Shown: piece by piece, positions 41,182 through 52,500 of the stretch
Layout: every line of letters begins with the position of its first letter
Numbering within the stretch: the stretch's first letter is position 1
Assembly: GCA_030220185.1 (NCBI GenBank)
Contig: JASPKZ010008348.1
Location: forward strand, 992,001 to 1,056,000
Source: Diploptera punctata
Taxonomy: Eukaryota > Arthropoda > Insecta > Blattodea > Blaberidae
Direction of reading: 5' to 3'
DNA: 64,000 bases
Notes under the pieces: generated by a model
Database searches by the model: none
What the model was told of the DNA's origin: nothing
Seen by the model: only the letters and a program-made list of their open reading frames with translations
Translations under genes and position numbers: made by a program

Positions 41182-42540
41182 CGAGTGCTTCTAGGCGTGT
41201 TTCCTGGTCGGAAGATCTACTTAGAGTGAGCGCTGTGGACGTTGTATTAGTGGTGGGTGCAGGGTGAGTGGGCGTGGCTCTTGCTGATTGGCTAATGGTC
41301 GTCTCCTTGTTGTCCCTAGTGTTAATGCATTTATTTTCTAGTGTATGATACCAGGCCTTAGCCAGTTTGATACCTTCCTCTTTTCTGTTGATATTTCCCT
41401 TATGCTTGTATATTTCTATAGCCTCTCGGTATAATCTAGGGAAATAGTAGGAAGTTGTGGCTAAAACTTGTGTATCGTCGAATAGAATCTGGTGTCCATT
41501 CATAATGGCATGTTCTGCTACAGCTGATTTATCCATTTCTCCTTGTCTGCAGTTTCTTTTATGTTCTGATAAACGGGTGGCTATACTTCTTTTCGTGGTC
41601 CCTATATATGATTTACCACACGAACAAGGAAGTGGATATACGCCGCAAGTGGAGAGAGGTGGCTGAGGATCCTTAGCTGAGCGAAGGCAGTCTTCTATTT
41701 TTCTTGTAGGTCTGTAAACTGTTTTTATGTTGTATTTTCGTAGGAGTTTTCCGATACGATCTGTGACTCTTTGTACATATGGTAAGTAGGCTATGCTGGT
41801 TGAGGGTGTGTTATCCATTCTGACGTGCTGTCTTCGTGGATGTATGGTTTGTCTTATTTCCTTGGATGTGTAGCCATTTTTCTGGAAACAATTGAACAGA
41901 TGGTGTTGTTCTTGTTTAAGGTGTTGTGGTTGGCATAACTTAGTCGCTCTGTCGAACAGTGTCTTAATGACACCTCGCTTTTGTCTTGGATGGTGGTTAG
42001 AGTCTTTGTGCAGATATCGGTCTGTGTGTGTAGGTTTTCTGTAAACTGTATGTTGAATTTCCCCATTGCCAGTCCTTATTATTTGAACATCCAGGAAAGG
42101 AAGTCTTCCATTATCTTCTTTTTCCATTGTTAACTGTATTTTGTTGTGTCTGCTGTTAAGGTGTTGAAGGAAACGTTCCAATTCTTCACTGCCATGTCTC
42201 CATACTACGAATGTGTCATCAACATAGCGAAACCAATGTTCTGGAGACTTGCGAGCTGTTTTTAGTGCTTCTTCTTCGAATTTCTCCATGAAAAAATTCG
42301 CTACTACTGGGCTTAGAGGACTGCCCATGGCTACTCCGTCGGTCTGTTCATAGTAGCTGTTGTTCCATAGGAAGTAAGTAGTAGTTAGTACATGCCTGAA
42401 TAAATTGGATATTTCTTCTGTGAAAATCTGTCTAATGTAGTCCATGGTCTCATTTACCGGCACCATGGTGAAAAGGGAAACCACATCGAAGCTAACCAGT
42501 ATATCTTGAGATGTTACGTTTATATTCCGTAGTCTCAATG
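41156..42540 (-). pseudogene. Penelope-like reverse transcriptase and GIY-YIG endonuclease, second part
   Basis: The frame is open from 42580 to the stop at 41156 (474 residues from its first ATG). Motif A is 'LVSFDVVSLFTMVP' (residues 28-41), motif B 'DGVAMGSPLSPVVANFFMEK' (81-100), the catalytic centre 'FRYVDDTFVVW' (YVDD at 119-122), then 'RLPFLDVQIIR' and the thumb 'YRKPTHTDRYL'. The endonuclease is 'GVYPLPCSCGKSYIGTTKRS' (313-332) with 'TRLSEH', a conserved E near 387 and N near 397. The enzyme copies element RNA at chromosomal nicks. Its true N-terminus is the upstream frame (42520-43745), from which it is separated by a frameshift near 42540. All catalytic residues are present; apart from that one shift it looks intact, so the copy is young. 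Confidence 0.85.
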
Positions 42541-43745
42541 AAATGTGTCGAGTCTCTGATGTAGCTGTCCGTTTTTCCAAGGAGTGGTTTCAGAAGTCCT
42601 GTGAGATGCTTTGCCAGTAAGTAGGTCGGGGAACCGATGACACTGACAATTGGCCGGAGTGGAATGTTGTACTTGTGTATTTTTGGAAGACCATAGAGTC
42701 TTGGAGGTTGAGCTTCGGATACGCGTAATTTCTTCTTAATTTCTTCTGGCAAGGACGATTGCTTGATAAGTTTGTTGGTTTTTCGAAGAATACCGGATGT
42801 AGGGTCTCGCTTGATAGGTTTATATGTATCTGGTGTCAGAATCTCTATTATTTTCTCTTTGTATTCGTGTGTATTCATAACAACTGTAGAGTTTCCTTTA
42901 TCGGCTGGTAAAATGGTGATGTTATTATCATTATTTAAAGTTATTAGCGCTAGTCTCTCCTTCTTAGTTAAATTGCTTTTCGGTGGTTGGGCACGACGGA
43001 GTATTCTTGCAGCTTCATAACGAATTTCATCAGTTGTTTGCAAGGGGAGATTCTTGATGCTTGCCTCGATGTTAGAGATAATATCCTCTACAGGTATTGA
43101 TGTGGGTGTGATGGCGTAGTTGCCTCCTTTTGATAGTACAGATGTTTCTTCAGTTGACAGCGTGCGTGATGACAGGTTTGTTACGGTATGTTGTAGACCG
43201 ACTGATTGCTGTAAGGGTCGCGATTGCATTTTTAGAAAGTCGAATTTCTTCATCTGCGTTCTAATAGACTTTAACATGGTTACTTCACTTGAGTTGTATG
43301 TAATGCTGTCGATCTTGTTCCAATCATGGTAAAGAATGCTGTTACTGATTGTTATGTGAAGTGTAAAGAGTTCTGCGTCGTTGGTTGCTAACTCCTTCCG
43401 TGTTTGTTGGATGCGTTCTCTGAGTAGAGCACGTTCTGTACGGTCGTATATGCGATGGGCTTTTTTAGATCTAAAAGTCCTCCGTTGTTGTAGGAATTTG
43501 GGTATATATCCAGCGTCTCTGCACCGTAGTAAAAAAGTATAGGATGATAGTAATTGGGATTTCTTCTTCCGGAGTGTCTCCAGGTGTCTAATACGTAAAT
43601 AACTTTCCTCCCCGTAGAGACGTTTAATAGTTGAATGCAGGCTTTCACGGCCGGTAATCATAATGTTGAGTGATTCCGGGTTATATGGCCGTGGTCCATA
43701 GTTGGTGTTGATACCAGACGTTTCGCCCTCAACTGCGGAGGGCAT
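42540..43745 (-). pseudogene. Penelope-like protein, N-terminal part (frameshifted from the rest)
   Basis: The frame is open from ATG 43745 to the stop at 42492 (417 residues); the last ~16 residues are out of the true frame. It contains the basic N-terminal region ('LRKKKSQLLSSYTFLLRCRD'), 'LPADKGNSTVVM' (residues 281-292 region) and 'PPRLYGLPKIHKYNIPLRPI', the reverse transcriptase fingers of Penelope-like elements. The first ATG lies inside the hammerhead motif (CTGAAG-ATG). The net shift into 41156-42580 is one base skipped or two deleted at about 42540. Confidence 0.85.
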
Positions 43746-43754
43746 CTTCAGTGG
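43714..43754 (-). ncRNA. Hammerhead ribozyme motif, upstream terminal repeat
   Basis: In reverse: CCA (stem I), CTGAAGA, stem II GCCCTC-CGCAGTT-GAGGGC (6 bp), GAAAC, GTC (cleavage triplet) and TGG (stem I partner). ACGT in GAAACGTC is self-complementary, so stem III could form between two RNA copies, as described for the minimal hammerheads of Penelope-like elements. All conserved core bases are intact. Confidence 0.85.
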
Positions 43755-43942
43755 CGAGTGCTTCTAGGCGTGTTTCCTGGTCGGAAGATCCAGGGATTAG
43801 GATCCCTGGCTATACTTCTTTTCGACCATTAGCCAATCAGCAAGAGCCACGCCCACTCACCCTGCACCCACCACTAATACAACGTCCACAGCGCTCACTC
43901 TAAGTAGACCTTCCGACCAGGAAACACGCCTAGAAGCACTCG

Positions 43943-43983
43943 CCACTGAAGATGCCCTCCGCAGTTGAGGGCGAAACGTCTGG
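43943..43983 (+). ncRNA. Hammerhead ribozyme motif, inverted terminal copy
   Basis: Same motif on the plus strand: CCA 43943-43945, CTGAAGA 43946-43952, stem II 43954-43959 with 43967-43972, GAAACGTC 43973-43980, TGG 43981-43983. It is intact. With 43714-43754 it forms a divergent pair about 190 bases apart. Confidence 0.85.
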
Positions 43984-44036
43984 TATCAACACCAACTATG
44001 GACCACGGCCACATAACCCGGAATCACTTAACATTA

Positions 44037-45749
44037 AAATTCCCAAATGCTAGAAAGAAATGGAAGTAAACTAACTTCCCATTTCCTAACCTAACAATAC
44101 AAATTACATGCATATTATTTAATAAAGTATAAACTAATTTTAGGTACACTTACTTGTCCCATCGGAATCTAACAAAATTATGTTAATTTCTTGATATATT
44201 GTTTGGAATTATTTTCAAATGTTGGTAACACCGATTTGAGAGTCACCTAGCGGAAGTTACATGAAGCATTTGTGTGTCTGTAGAACTCGATTCACAATAT
44301 TTGCGCAATTATATAAATATTTAAATATCGTAAGAAATATGTATAAAATGGTTCCAAAATGTTTACAATAGTACGAAACATTATAAATGGTTCAAAAGTG
44401 TTTAGTGCATCAGTGGCATAAGAATGTTAGGTGGAAAATTGTGTGAGTATTGGTAACCTCAGCACTCTCAGTAACCTGGGAAAGAATGCGATGCCCAAAA
44501 ATAAATAGTAAGTTTTGAAATTCTGAAGTAGGCCTACGTACTCTATGTTGCCTGCACCGGAACGTTAAAATCAAATATAGCTGCCACGTCTTAATGTTAT
44601 GTATGTACTTAAATATCATAGAAAAATATATTCAAATAATCGTTAGAAAAAATGTAAAACTTATTGTAAATGGTAGTAAATAATTAGAAAATAAAACCCT
44701 GTTGGCAGATGCGCGTGGTGTCTGCCTAGGACTAATAAAAATTTCTCACTGCGCTTAATGAATACTACAGCCTGCTCACTACTCCAACGTAACATATTTT
44801 TTTCAAATCTACGCAAAAATAGCTTTACAGTAATTAAAATTCAGATCTGAATATATTCTTCGAATCGAATTTACTTTTACCGAATAAATATCTATATCTA
44901 CATAGACAAAGAGTGCTCTGTGGATCTATTTTGTTTTCCAACCAAGGGTTATTGACAAGGTACTGATTCTTCCGGCTCCGGATAATTATTTTTGTCTAAG
45001 GGTATCCAGCATATTAGGGAAAGAGGAAATTTCTCTTGATTGACGGGTTGGTTAATATATGATTGCAATCCCAACTGTTAAATGTGATTTTAGCTTATAT
45101 TTGTTACATGATATTGAACTACATTCTACTATAACAATAGTAGGAAACGCTTACAAGTGTGCATAAGATTCAGTGTTCTGTGCTGAGTTCTATCACAGTT
45201 TTTTTGGTTCTTTTACATTTGAACACATGGTATTTGTCACACTTTAGTCTGCAGAATTACTTTCATTAAATTACTTTAAATTTCACTCGGAAAACCTAAC
45301 CTATTAAAATACCAGTATTTCCAATATTACCAGAAGGATGTTAATATTTTCTTTACTTCAGTGCTACCCGTTTATAAGTGTGTGCTTAGAATTGATTTTT
45401 CAGCACGTTACAGTATTTCACGGAATATTTAAAATACCGATAACAAATTTACCAAATAATTTGGTTACGGTTTCGATTTTAGTAACATTTCTCAGAATTT
45501 TAAACGTTCGATTAAAACGAGTCATGACGCCTTCGAGCACTACAAAATGCATTATGTTCATTGAATTGTTGATGTTTCACAGTTCTTAAATAATATGTGA
45601 ACTTTTTATTAGATCACGCTAGATGTTTTATGGCTATTCTATGCCAGGACACCACCTGTGAATATTCGATCGGGGAACAAATTATTTCTAGCGTCATATT
45701 GGCCCAACCTTATAACACAATTTCCCGCTAGAGCCCATTGCCAAAATAT
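44037..45749. other. No gene recognised
   Basis: AT-rich. 45015-45110 and about 45300-45345 share blocks with 17405-17615 ('TTTTAGCTTATATTTGTT', 'AGGATGTTAAT.TTT'), a low-copy dispersed repeat. The short frames here have no domain. Confidence 0.35.
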
Positions 45750-45945
45750 TTACTTACACATGTTAGGGTGAGAAAATGGATAATTTAGTGTATACCCGAT
45801 TAATTTGGGCAATTTAGAGTAAGAAAATGGGAGAGTTTGTGTACACCACATTAATGTGGCGTTAATTTGTTTGTTACAATATTTTATGATCAGTTGGCTA
45901 CATTGTTTGATTAATACATATTTTATATTATAAATATGGTAATTC
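45750..45945 (+). repeat. Dispersed repeat, pair with 26990-27200
   Basis: It shares 'GTTAGGGTGAGAAAATGG', 'TTTGTTTGTTA', 'TGGCTACA' and 'ACATATTTTATATTATA' in order with the reverse complement of 26990-27200. Within the copy the phrase GAGAAAATGG/AAGAAAATGG occurs twice (about 45770 and 45822). Confidence 0.45.
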
Positions 45946-46964
45946 CACATTACTTTCACCTCACATTCCACTTCTTTTTAAGACATTTCTCTTTTTTTTT
46001 TTTTTTTTTTTGAATTCTTTGAGGTAATTATTCACATACTACAAAAATAAATGAAGATTTTTTCCCATTTTTATTTTAAATTATGTAAGAGATACCGTGG
46101 CATAGAATCACATTTTTTCTAAGCTGATACATGTATGTATCCACATTATTTCTGAAACTAATACGGACTTTGTAATAAATTCCCAGTAACATATTTTAAA
46201 GAAAGCAATATGAAATTAATTAAATTCACTCTTTTCTTTTGTTTTATGTTAGGAATGTGTAAATAGTGTATGCCTGATTAACTATTATTTTCTAGATTAA
46301 TGTCTGTGTAATGTATTTCAGTAAGTTAGAAATGGGCAAGTCAGTATTCATCATCTTATGCCCAGCACATGCGCACTACTATTCTTAGCTTTATTAAATT
46401 ATCATTTTCCAAGAACAATAAATCTTAAAAGCAAAACTATCAGAATTGAACTTAATTAATGCAATGCTTATTGATTTTTGTACACATTTACCAATATATT
46501 CTGTTACTACTTCCTGCATCAATATGGTTTCTGAAACACACAATTTTTATAACTAACATTTATACTGATACATTATTAATGCGACTAGCAACACTAGTAG
46601 CGAATGAGCCAACGGCTACAGAATATGCACATTGTAAACTATTCTCTTATTATGTTCATATCAATTTTTTTTTATATTGTCTGTACGTCCACTTCAAATT
46701 TAGTTTTATATCTGTATATACTATACATTCCTGAGGTTTACATTAACATTGTACAAAAGTAATCTGTCAATTTCTTTTTAATTATATTGTAAGGACACAT
46801 GTGCTTAGAACCCGAATTTAACTAAAAAAATTGCTCACCTTAACACTATATTCATCTTAGGTTAGTAGTGAGATCACATTTTGTATCCATTTAATATGAA
46901 CTGAAATAATCACCATTTTACATATTTTTAGTTTACACTTTCTTTAGAATGTAACATGTCATAA
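45946..46964. other. No gene recognised
   Basis: AT-rich with a T run at 45991-46010. Short frames (for example 46459-46734) show only hydrophobic low-complexity sequence. Confidence 0.35.
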
Positions 46965-47235
46965 CCGAGTGGCCCTAAGAAATCATGGGACATGTTCTGG
47001 GACATGGTGGAAGAAATTTTTTAATGGAATTTCAGTCTGTATGGGACTGCATCTACCCAGCATCATGAGCAATTTTGGTTATCATGGTAACTATTGGCTC
47101 CAGATTATGAAATCCCGATATAATAGCTTGGAAACTTGACATACTGACCATATGACATTGCAATGACAGTTAGATGACCCTTGTAAATAGCATTGTGGAT
47201 GTGAGGCTGGTGGAAGAAAATATATCTTGTAGGTG
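46965..47235 (+). mobile_element. tRNA-derived SINE, family T1, copy 3 (old)
   Basis: A degraded head 'TAACCGAGTGGCCCTAAGA' (A box) is followed by 'AGTCTGTATGGGACTG', 'CTACCCAGCATCATGAG', 'TGGCTCCAGATTATG' and 'TTGTGGATGTGAGG', all in family order. It is the most diverged copy. Confidence 0.6.
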
Positions 47236-47264
47236 TGTTGTGTTATGGAGTTTTGTTGTTTTAT

Positions 47265-47600
47265 TTCTTTAGGGAAGTTGGTTAATGGAAGTCTCTAGCT
47301 TGCATTTCTAGAATGGAGCATATGTTTAATATTTTACTGTTTGTGATTATTGTTCCTAACTAACTCACTGGCATTATTGAACCCAGAAATTTAAGTCTGT
47401 GTAGACATAAGCTCTCCATTCTTCTTTATCTTGAGCTAATGTTTTCCAATATTCCTCTGCATTACTCACCTACCTGAAATCATGGTTAATGTTATTCTTC
47501 CATGTTATTATTGGGCTACCTGATGGGTACATTTCATTTGATATCGCTAGCGTTTCTATCCCTGCTTCCATTCTACATTAGTCCCACATGTCATGAACAG
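47265..47600 (-). mobile_element. RTE family R, rearranged C-terminal and 3' fragments
   Basis: 47265-47360 matches the thumb region of family R in reverse (compare 30420-30550) and 47365-47590 matches the 3' end and tail (compare 29945-30130). The sequence between them is missing, so the copy is internally deleted. Confidence 0.55.
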
Positions 47601-48074
47601 TGAATCAGTACTTCAAAAAATTAATTGTAAATCACCATTGAGATTATGTAGTAAAATGTTGAAATATTAAAATGAATACCAGATATTATCAGTCATTCTC
47701 AACTAAAATGGATTTCTGTTTAAAAAGAAACTTTGTCAAGTAGTTAAAATTATACTGGAAATGGGTCATCAGTTTAACTAATTCAATAATACCATATTTA
47801 TTTTACACAACAAAATTAGCATCCCAAAAGATACAGAAATTTTAAGAGAAGCAACAAATATAGAAATGCTTAACGAAAACACACACACAGCCCTGAACAT
47901 GTGAAATAACTTATACACCAATATTAGTACCAAATTATATGTCGAAAATGAAATATGGTTTCAACTACTTGACAAAATTCTTTTAACAAAATCCATTTTA
48001 GTTGAGGATGTTTCATATATCATACACTTATTTTAATATTTTAACTTGCCCAATGTGGTCTATGGGACTTAACA

Positions 48075-48205
48075 GTAATTATTGTTTCCATTTATTTAAA
48101 TTCCACCACTTCATCAATATTTCCCTCCTTTGTTGTTAAGTATTTGTTCTCACATAATAATGTATAAGTGGCAATATATTAAGTTTTATCGATATATTAA
48201 AAATA
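48075..48205 (-). mobile_element. RTE family R, small fragment
   Basis: In reverse it matches the FEEVAEFKYLG to NKTKYM segment (compare 30540-30670): 'CCACTTCATCAATATTTCCC' and 'ATATATTAAGTTTTATCGAT'. Confidence 0.5.
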
Positions 48206-49289
48206 CAGCAATCTGAAGATGTTTACAAAGTCAGGAAAATTTAATCTTCTCTTCTATCATATAAGATGCAAAGAGTCTGAAGATGACAATGATTAATTTT
48301 TAATTTAAGCACCACTTTTGTAGACCATGTTTCACAGGAGATGTGTAGTTTTAGTGTCTACAGAGAACCATGTAAAATGTATGTATGTTAAGTTTTTCTG
48401 TATTATATGTGGGATGATGCTGTTGAACGAAATCCTGTGTTGCCTCGTAGCTCAATTTGGTCAAAAATCATCAAGTGATTTAGCAGGCATAACATTTTTA
48501 TCTGATGGATAAATTATTATCAACAATACTTAATGTATTTTCAACATATGATTTATGGGAGCATTTAAAAATTGTACATGAAACAATCTTAGCACTGATA
48601 TATAAACTTTACAAATACATTTTGAAACCCATTAGCAACAGAACCTGAACTGAGAGATCAGGTGGCTGGGATAATACTAACTGAACTTGTTTAATCATTT
48701 ATTCTAAGAAATAAATATATTTTTTTTTATTCTGAGTAGTATAAAAGGGGTTAATATGCAACAAGTTAGGCATACAAATTCAATTTAAAAATATCAAAAA
48801 GTGGAATATGTATTGCAGTAGTAAATGAATAATTTCCTCAGTAAATATGTGTATAGGTGTTTATTTTTTAAATGTGAAAACAATACTTAAATTTGAAGGA
48901 GAATTTGAGGTAAAAGCTAACATTTCCCCAATTAACAATGAGGGTACATTTTAGTTAATGTTCAAACCAAATAAAATAAACACACTAACAAAAAATTGAA
49001 TGTCGCCAAGTGCCTACCTTACCTGCCTTATTTAACTTAACCTAATTCAACCTAATCTAACTGTCCTAATTTCAACTAATCTAATATGAATAATGATGTT
49101 ACTAATTGGTTATACCAGTCATGTGAATAAAATGTTGGCAAACATGTCACTAGCAGTCACTTATTCATAATTGCAAGATTCATATACTGACCCTTAGAAT
49201 TACAGCATAAAACATGAACTCCGTGGCACTTGGCATACCAGCTGCTTACTGGAATCATTTCCACATGTGTTATTCATTAAGATGAACAG
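48206..49289. other. No gene recognised
   Basis: AT-rich. 49020-49085 is a stretch of 'CCTAA'-like words ('AACTTAACCTAATTCAACCT'). Nothing is coding. Confidence 0.35.
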
Positions 49290-49520
49290 TCATCCATCTA
49301 TGATAGGCATGAGATACGGTCCGCAATGTGCATCCCTCACCTTTAATGCTAGTTTACTCAACCTGGAGCTGCTACTTATTGTAGGTACTAAAATTCCTCA
49401 TTATGCTGAGTGGGCACCAGTCCCGTAGTACCCCAAATTCATTGTGAACATTTCTTCCCCATGGAGATTCGTACCTGTAACTCTGCACGCAGATATTGTG
49501 CCTTAAATACAGCCATGTGG
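49290..49520 (-). mobile_element. tRNA-derived SINE, family T1, copy 4
   Basis: In reverse it reads 'ACAGGTACGAATCTCC' (degraded B box), 'GGGGAAGAAATG', 'ACGGGACTGGTGCCCACTC', 'AGTAGCAGCTCCAGGTTGAG'. It lies just upstream of gene 2 exon 1 in the antisense orientation. Confidence 0.65.
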
Positions 49521-49588
49521 CTTAAAATCTTGTGTTGAGAAAAATGGATGAATTGATTATATTTTAATGGTGTTATTTATATTCTCAG

Positions 49589-52500
49589 GTAATCAGATTA
49601 TAATTAATTGCCAGTTTGCTGTTGAATACAAGAGTCATCAGACAAACATGGATATTGGACCACTAGTAAGTTACTGTGCTAGATTATATTTAAATATAAT
49701 ACTATAATACAGGGTTCCTACAAATGCTCTTTCGAGTTTCGAACACGTGTAACTTGCGTTTAAATAAACCTACAGACATGAAACTAGTACTAATGGAAAG
49801 AGAAACTCAACAAGTTTTGGTTATAGTTTAGTAGTATCACAGTTGGCAACAATGACGTACAACTTTGCATATTATTGAAAGTGAGAAAATGGCTGGTATC
49901 GAGGATAGGCGAGCGTTCTGTGTTCTCAATTATCAAGTTCATCAATCTGGAATTGTTGTTCAACGACATTTTCGAACAAGATATGATGAAGATCCACCCA
50001 GTGGTCTTTCAGTTCGTAAGTGGTACTCCGATTTTACGACAAGAGGGTGCATCTGTAGGAGGAAATCTTCCGGACGCCCGGCTGTAAGTGAGGCAACTGT
50101 AGACCAGATTCGTGAAACTTTTACACGTAGTCCTCAAAAATCAACTATTGCAGCTAGTATGGAGCTACAGATTCCTAAATCCTCCGTATGGAAATTTCTG
50201 CGTAAACGTTTGAAATTTCATCCATACCGATTGCAGATGCTGCAGTTCTTAAAGAAAGAAGATAAAAATGGTGCGTCGTACTTTCTGCAAGAATACGCAG
50301 ACTCTCGTGGAAACTGATAGGTTTGTCGAATCCATAGTGTTTAGTGACGAGTGCACCTTCCATCTTTCAGGTAAAGTGAACAAACATAACGTTAGAATCT
50401 GGGGGTCGGAAAAACCCAATACCTACATGTAGCATATCTGCGACTCTCCTAAAGTGAACGTATTCTGCGCTTTAACCTTTTGTACGCCATGCCCGGCGTG
50501 CGCCGATGAAAGTGTGTGTACAGCGGTATGCCACGCCCGGCAAGCTCCGGTTTTCAATCTTATTAATTTAAATATTTTTTCCCCGAAGTTTTTACTTCAA
50601 TAAACTAAAATTATTTTTCGTTCTGTGTTTGTACATCCTTTCTTAGCAATACTTTGCACATCCCTTACAGAATAACGGTACAGGCTGGTTGTAAATGGGT
50701 TTTCTAAAGGAGGGTGTACATTCATGTTACAAGGCCTTTTTTTTTTTGGCTATGGAATATTGCAATTTCAGGATTTTCTCTTTATTTATTTTATTTTTAG
50801 TTGAAAAGATACCTGGCCAAGGGGTAGGTTGTGCTGTGTAACAAAGTGATTCATGTCTCGAAGTTGACGAGAATAGAATACGCGAGTTTATTGTGTCAGT
50901 TTTATCAGAAGATGACAGTAACAGTTCTTCAAATAGTTTTTCGTTTGACGAATGTGATAGTAGTCCTGTTTCTAAGAGAATATTATTACAATCTTAGCCT
51001 GTAAATAGTAAAGCAAGTGATATACTCCTAAATGAACAGGGTGTGAGTGACAGTGGTGGGTGTGTCGCACCAGACGAAACACGTTGCATAAAACAGCTGT
51101 TTGACTGGAATTGATTCGAACCCAGGACCATAAAAAAATGTTCGGCAATAATTAATATTATAAGTGTTAAGAGATAATACCATCAAAATTATTCAATAGG
51201 ATAAATGTTTTAGTGATAGTGATAACAAATTTCAATAAAGACACCGTACTGAATTCGAACCTGGGCTCTTTACAAGTCGAAGCATCACCGCCTAACCTTC
51301 AAATAAATGTATAATAGTGAGCTTAAATTCAATTTGAATGGCATATAGATAGTTAATTATACTTTATATAGGTTTATATTATATAGTATGCCGTAGTACA
51401 TTAAATTAAAAGAACCTGGCACTCACAGCCCAGCTGGCAAAAGGGAAAACTCGGCGGTCAAAAGGTTAAGCCTGCAGAAAGTGTATGACCAGTTCTTCTT
51501 TGTAGAGAAAACAATTGGAGGATGTGAGTACCTGGATATGCTACAACAATGGCTTCTGCCTCAGCTGCAACAGGAAATACCCAACGTGATCTTTGAACAG
51601 GACGGCGCACCCCCTCATTTTCATAATAAAGTCAGATTGGAGCTCAACACCAGACTACCGAACCGATGGATTGGCCGTGTTGGTAATGATGATGAAGAAC
51701 TTTTTCCTTGGCCTCCACGTTCCCCAGACTCACACCCCTTGACTTCTTTTTGTGGGTTATGTCAAAGATCTTCTGTACAAGCCACCTCTTCCACAGACCG
51801 TCCTTAATCTAAGAGGGCGCATCACAGCAGCCATTGAAACAGTTGACCATGATATGCTACAATGTTCCTGGGCGGAACCGAAAGAACATTTGTGGGAACC
51901 CTTTATATAAATTGATATACACAGACAAGCCATCTGTAAGCAATATTAACACAACTAAATGTAAAAAGTTTTGCCTGAACTGGGTTTTAAACCCAAGTCC
52001 ACTACATTTGGTATTATAAGAAAGGATTGTATACTTTGCCAGCAAGGTCTTGGTTTAAAATTTTTGTTGAAGGCAGAAAATTTTGTTCTAATTATTTTAT
52101 TTAATTCCATGTCATTTACAGGATTCCTCAGAATTGATGCAGGGATTATAGAGAGCTCATAGATGAACATTTTAAAATAAGATATTTGTGGTCTGCAGTT
52201 CATAATTTCATAGTTGTGAGGTGTTTCTGAAATTGAATAATTTTTTCTGATTAGTGTAATGATGTGATTTTTGGTAATAATGAAATATGTATAATGCTCA
52301 AAAAGTAATATATTTGACAAACTTCACAAATCTTGAGAAGTTGATTAGGAAATTGGTTGACAATTATTCACAAAATCCAGTTATTTCCTTAAGTAACTTC
52401 ATATCAAGAAATTAGTGACTGATGTTACATTTTTTGTGAAATATGCATGTAAAAAAAAACAATCCTATTAAATATAACTTGCTAGCAGAGTCCCCATGTA

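Larger units (their letters stand above)
41056..44034 (-). mobile_element. Penelope-like element, nearly intact, with hammerhead-bearing terminal repeats
   Basis: The coding unit (43745-41156, minus strand) lies between two direct repeats, 41056-41217 and 43628-43790, that are nearly identical. Beyond the upstream repeat an inverted partial copy (43826-44034) follows, joined by a short scrap whose GGCTATACTTCTTTTCG (43808-43824) is copied from the reading frame (41579-41596). This tandem-plus-inverted arrangement is the known hallmark of Penelope-like elements. CCCAAAT flanks both sides (41049-41055, 44042-44048), a possible but weak target duplication. A scrap of the terminal repeat also stands alone at 59509-59540. 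Confidence 0.85.

Noticed and set aside
41457..43332. Plus-strand open frames opposite the Penelope-like element
   Set aside because: They are shadows of the strong minus-strand frames and have no domain.
51955..52320. Overlapping frames on both strands near 52.0 kb as a gene
   Set aside because: The frames overlap on opposite strands in AT-rich sequence without any motif.
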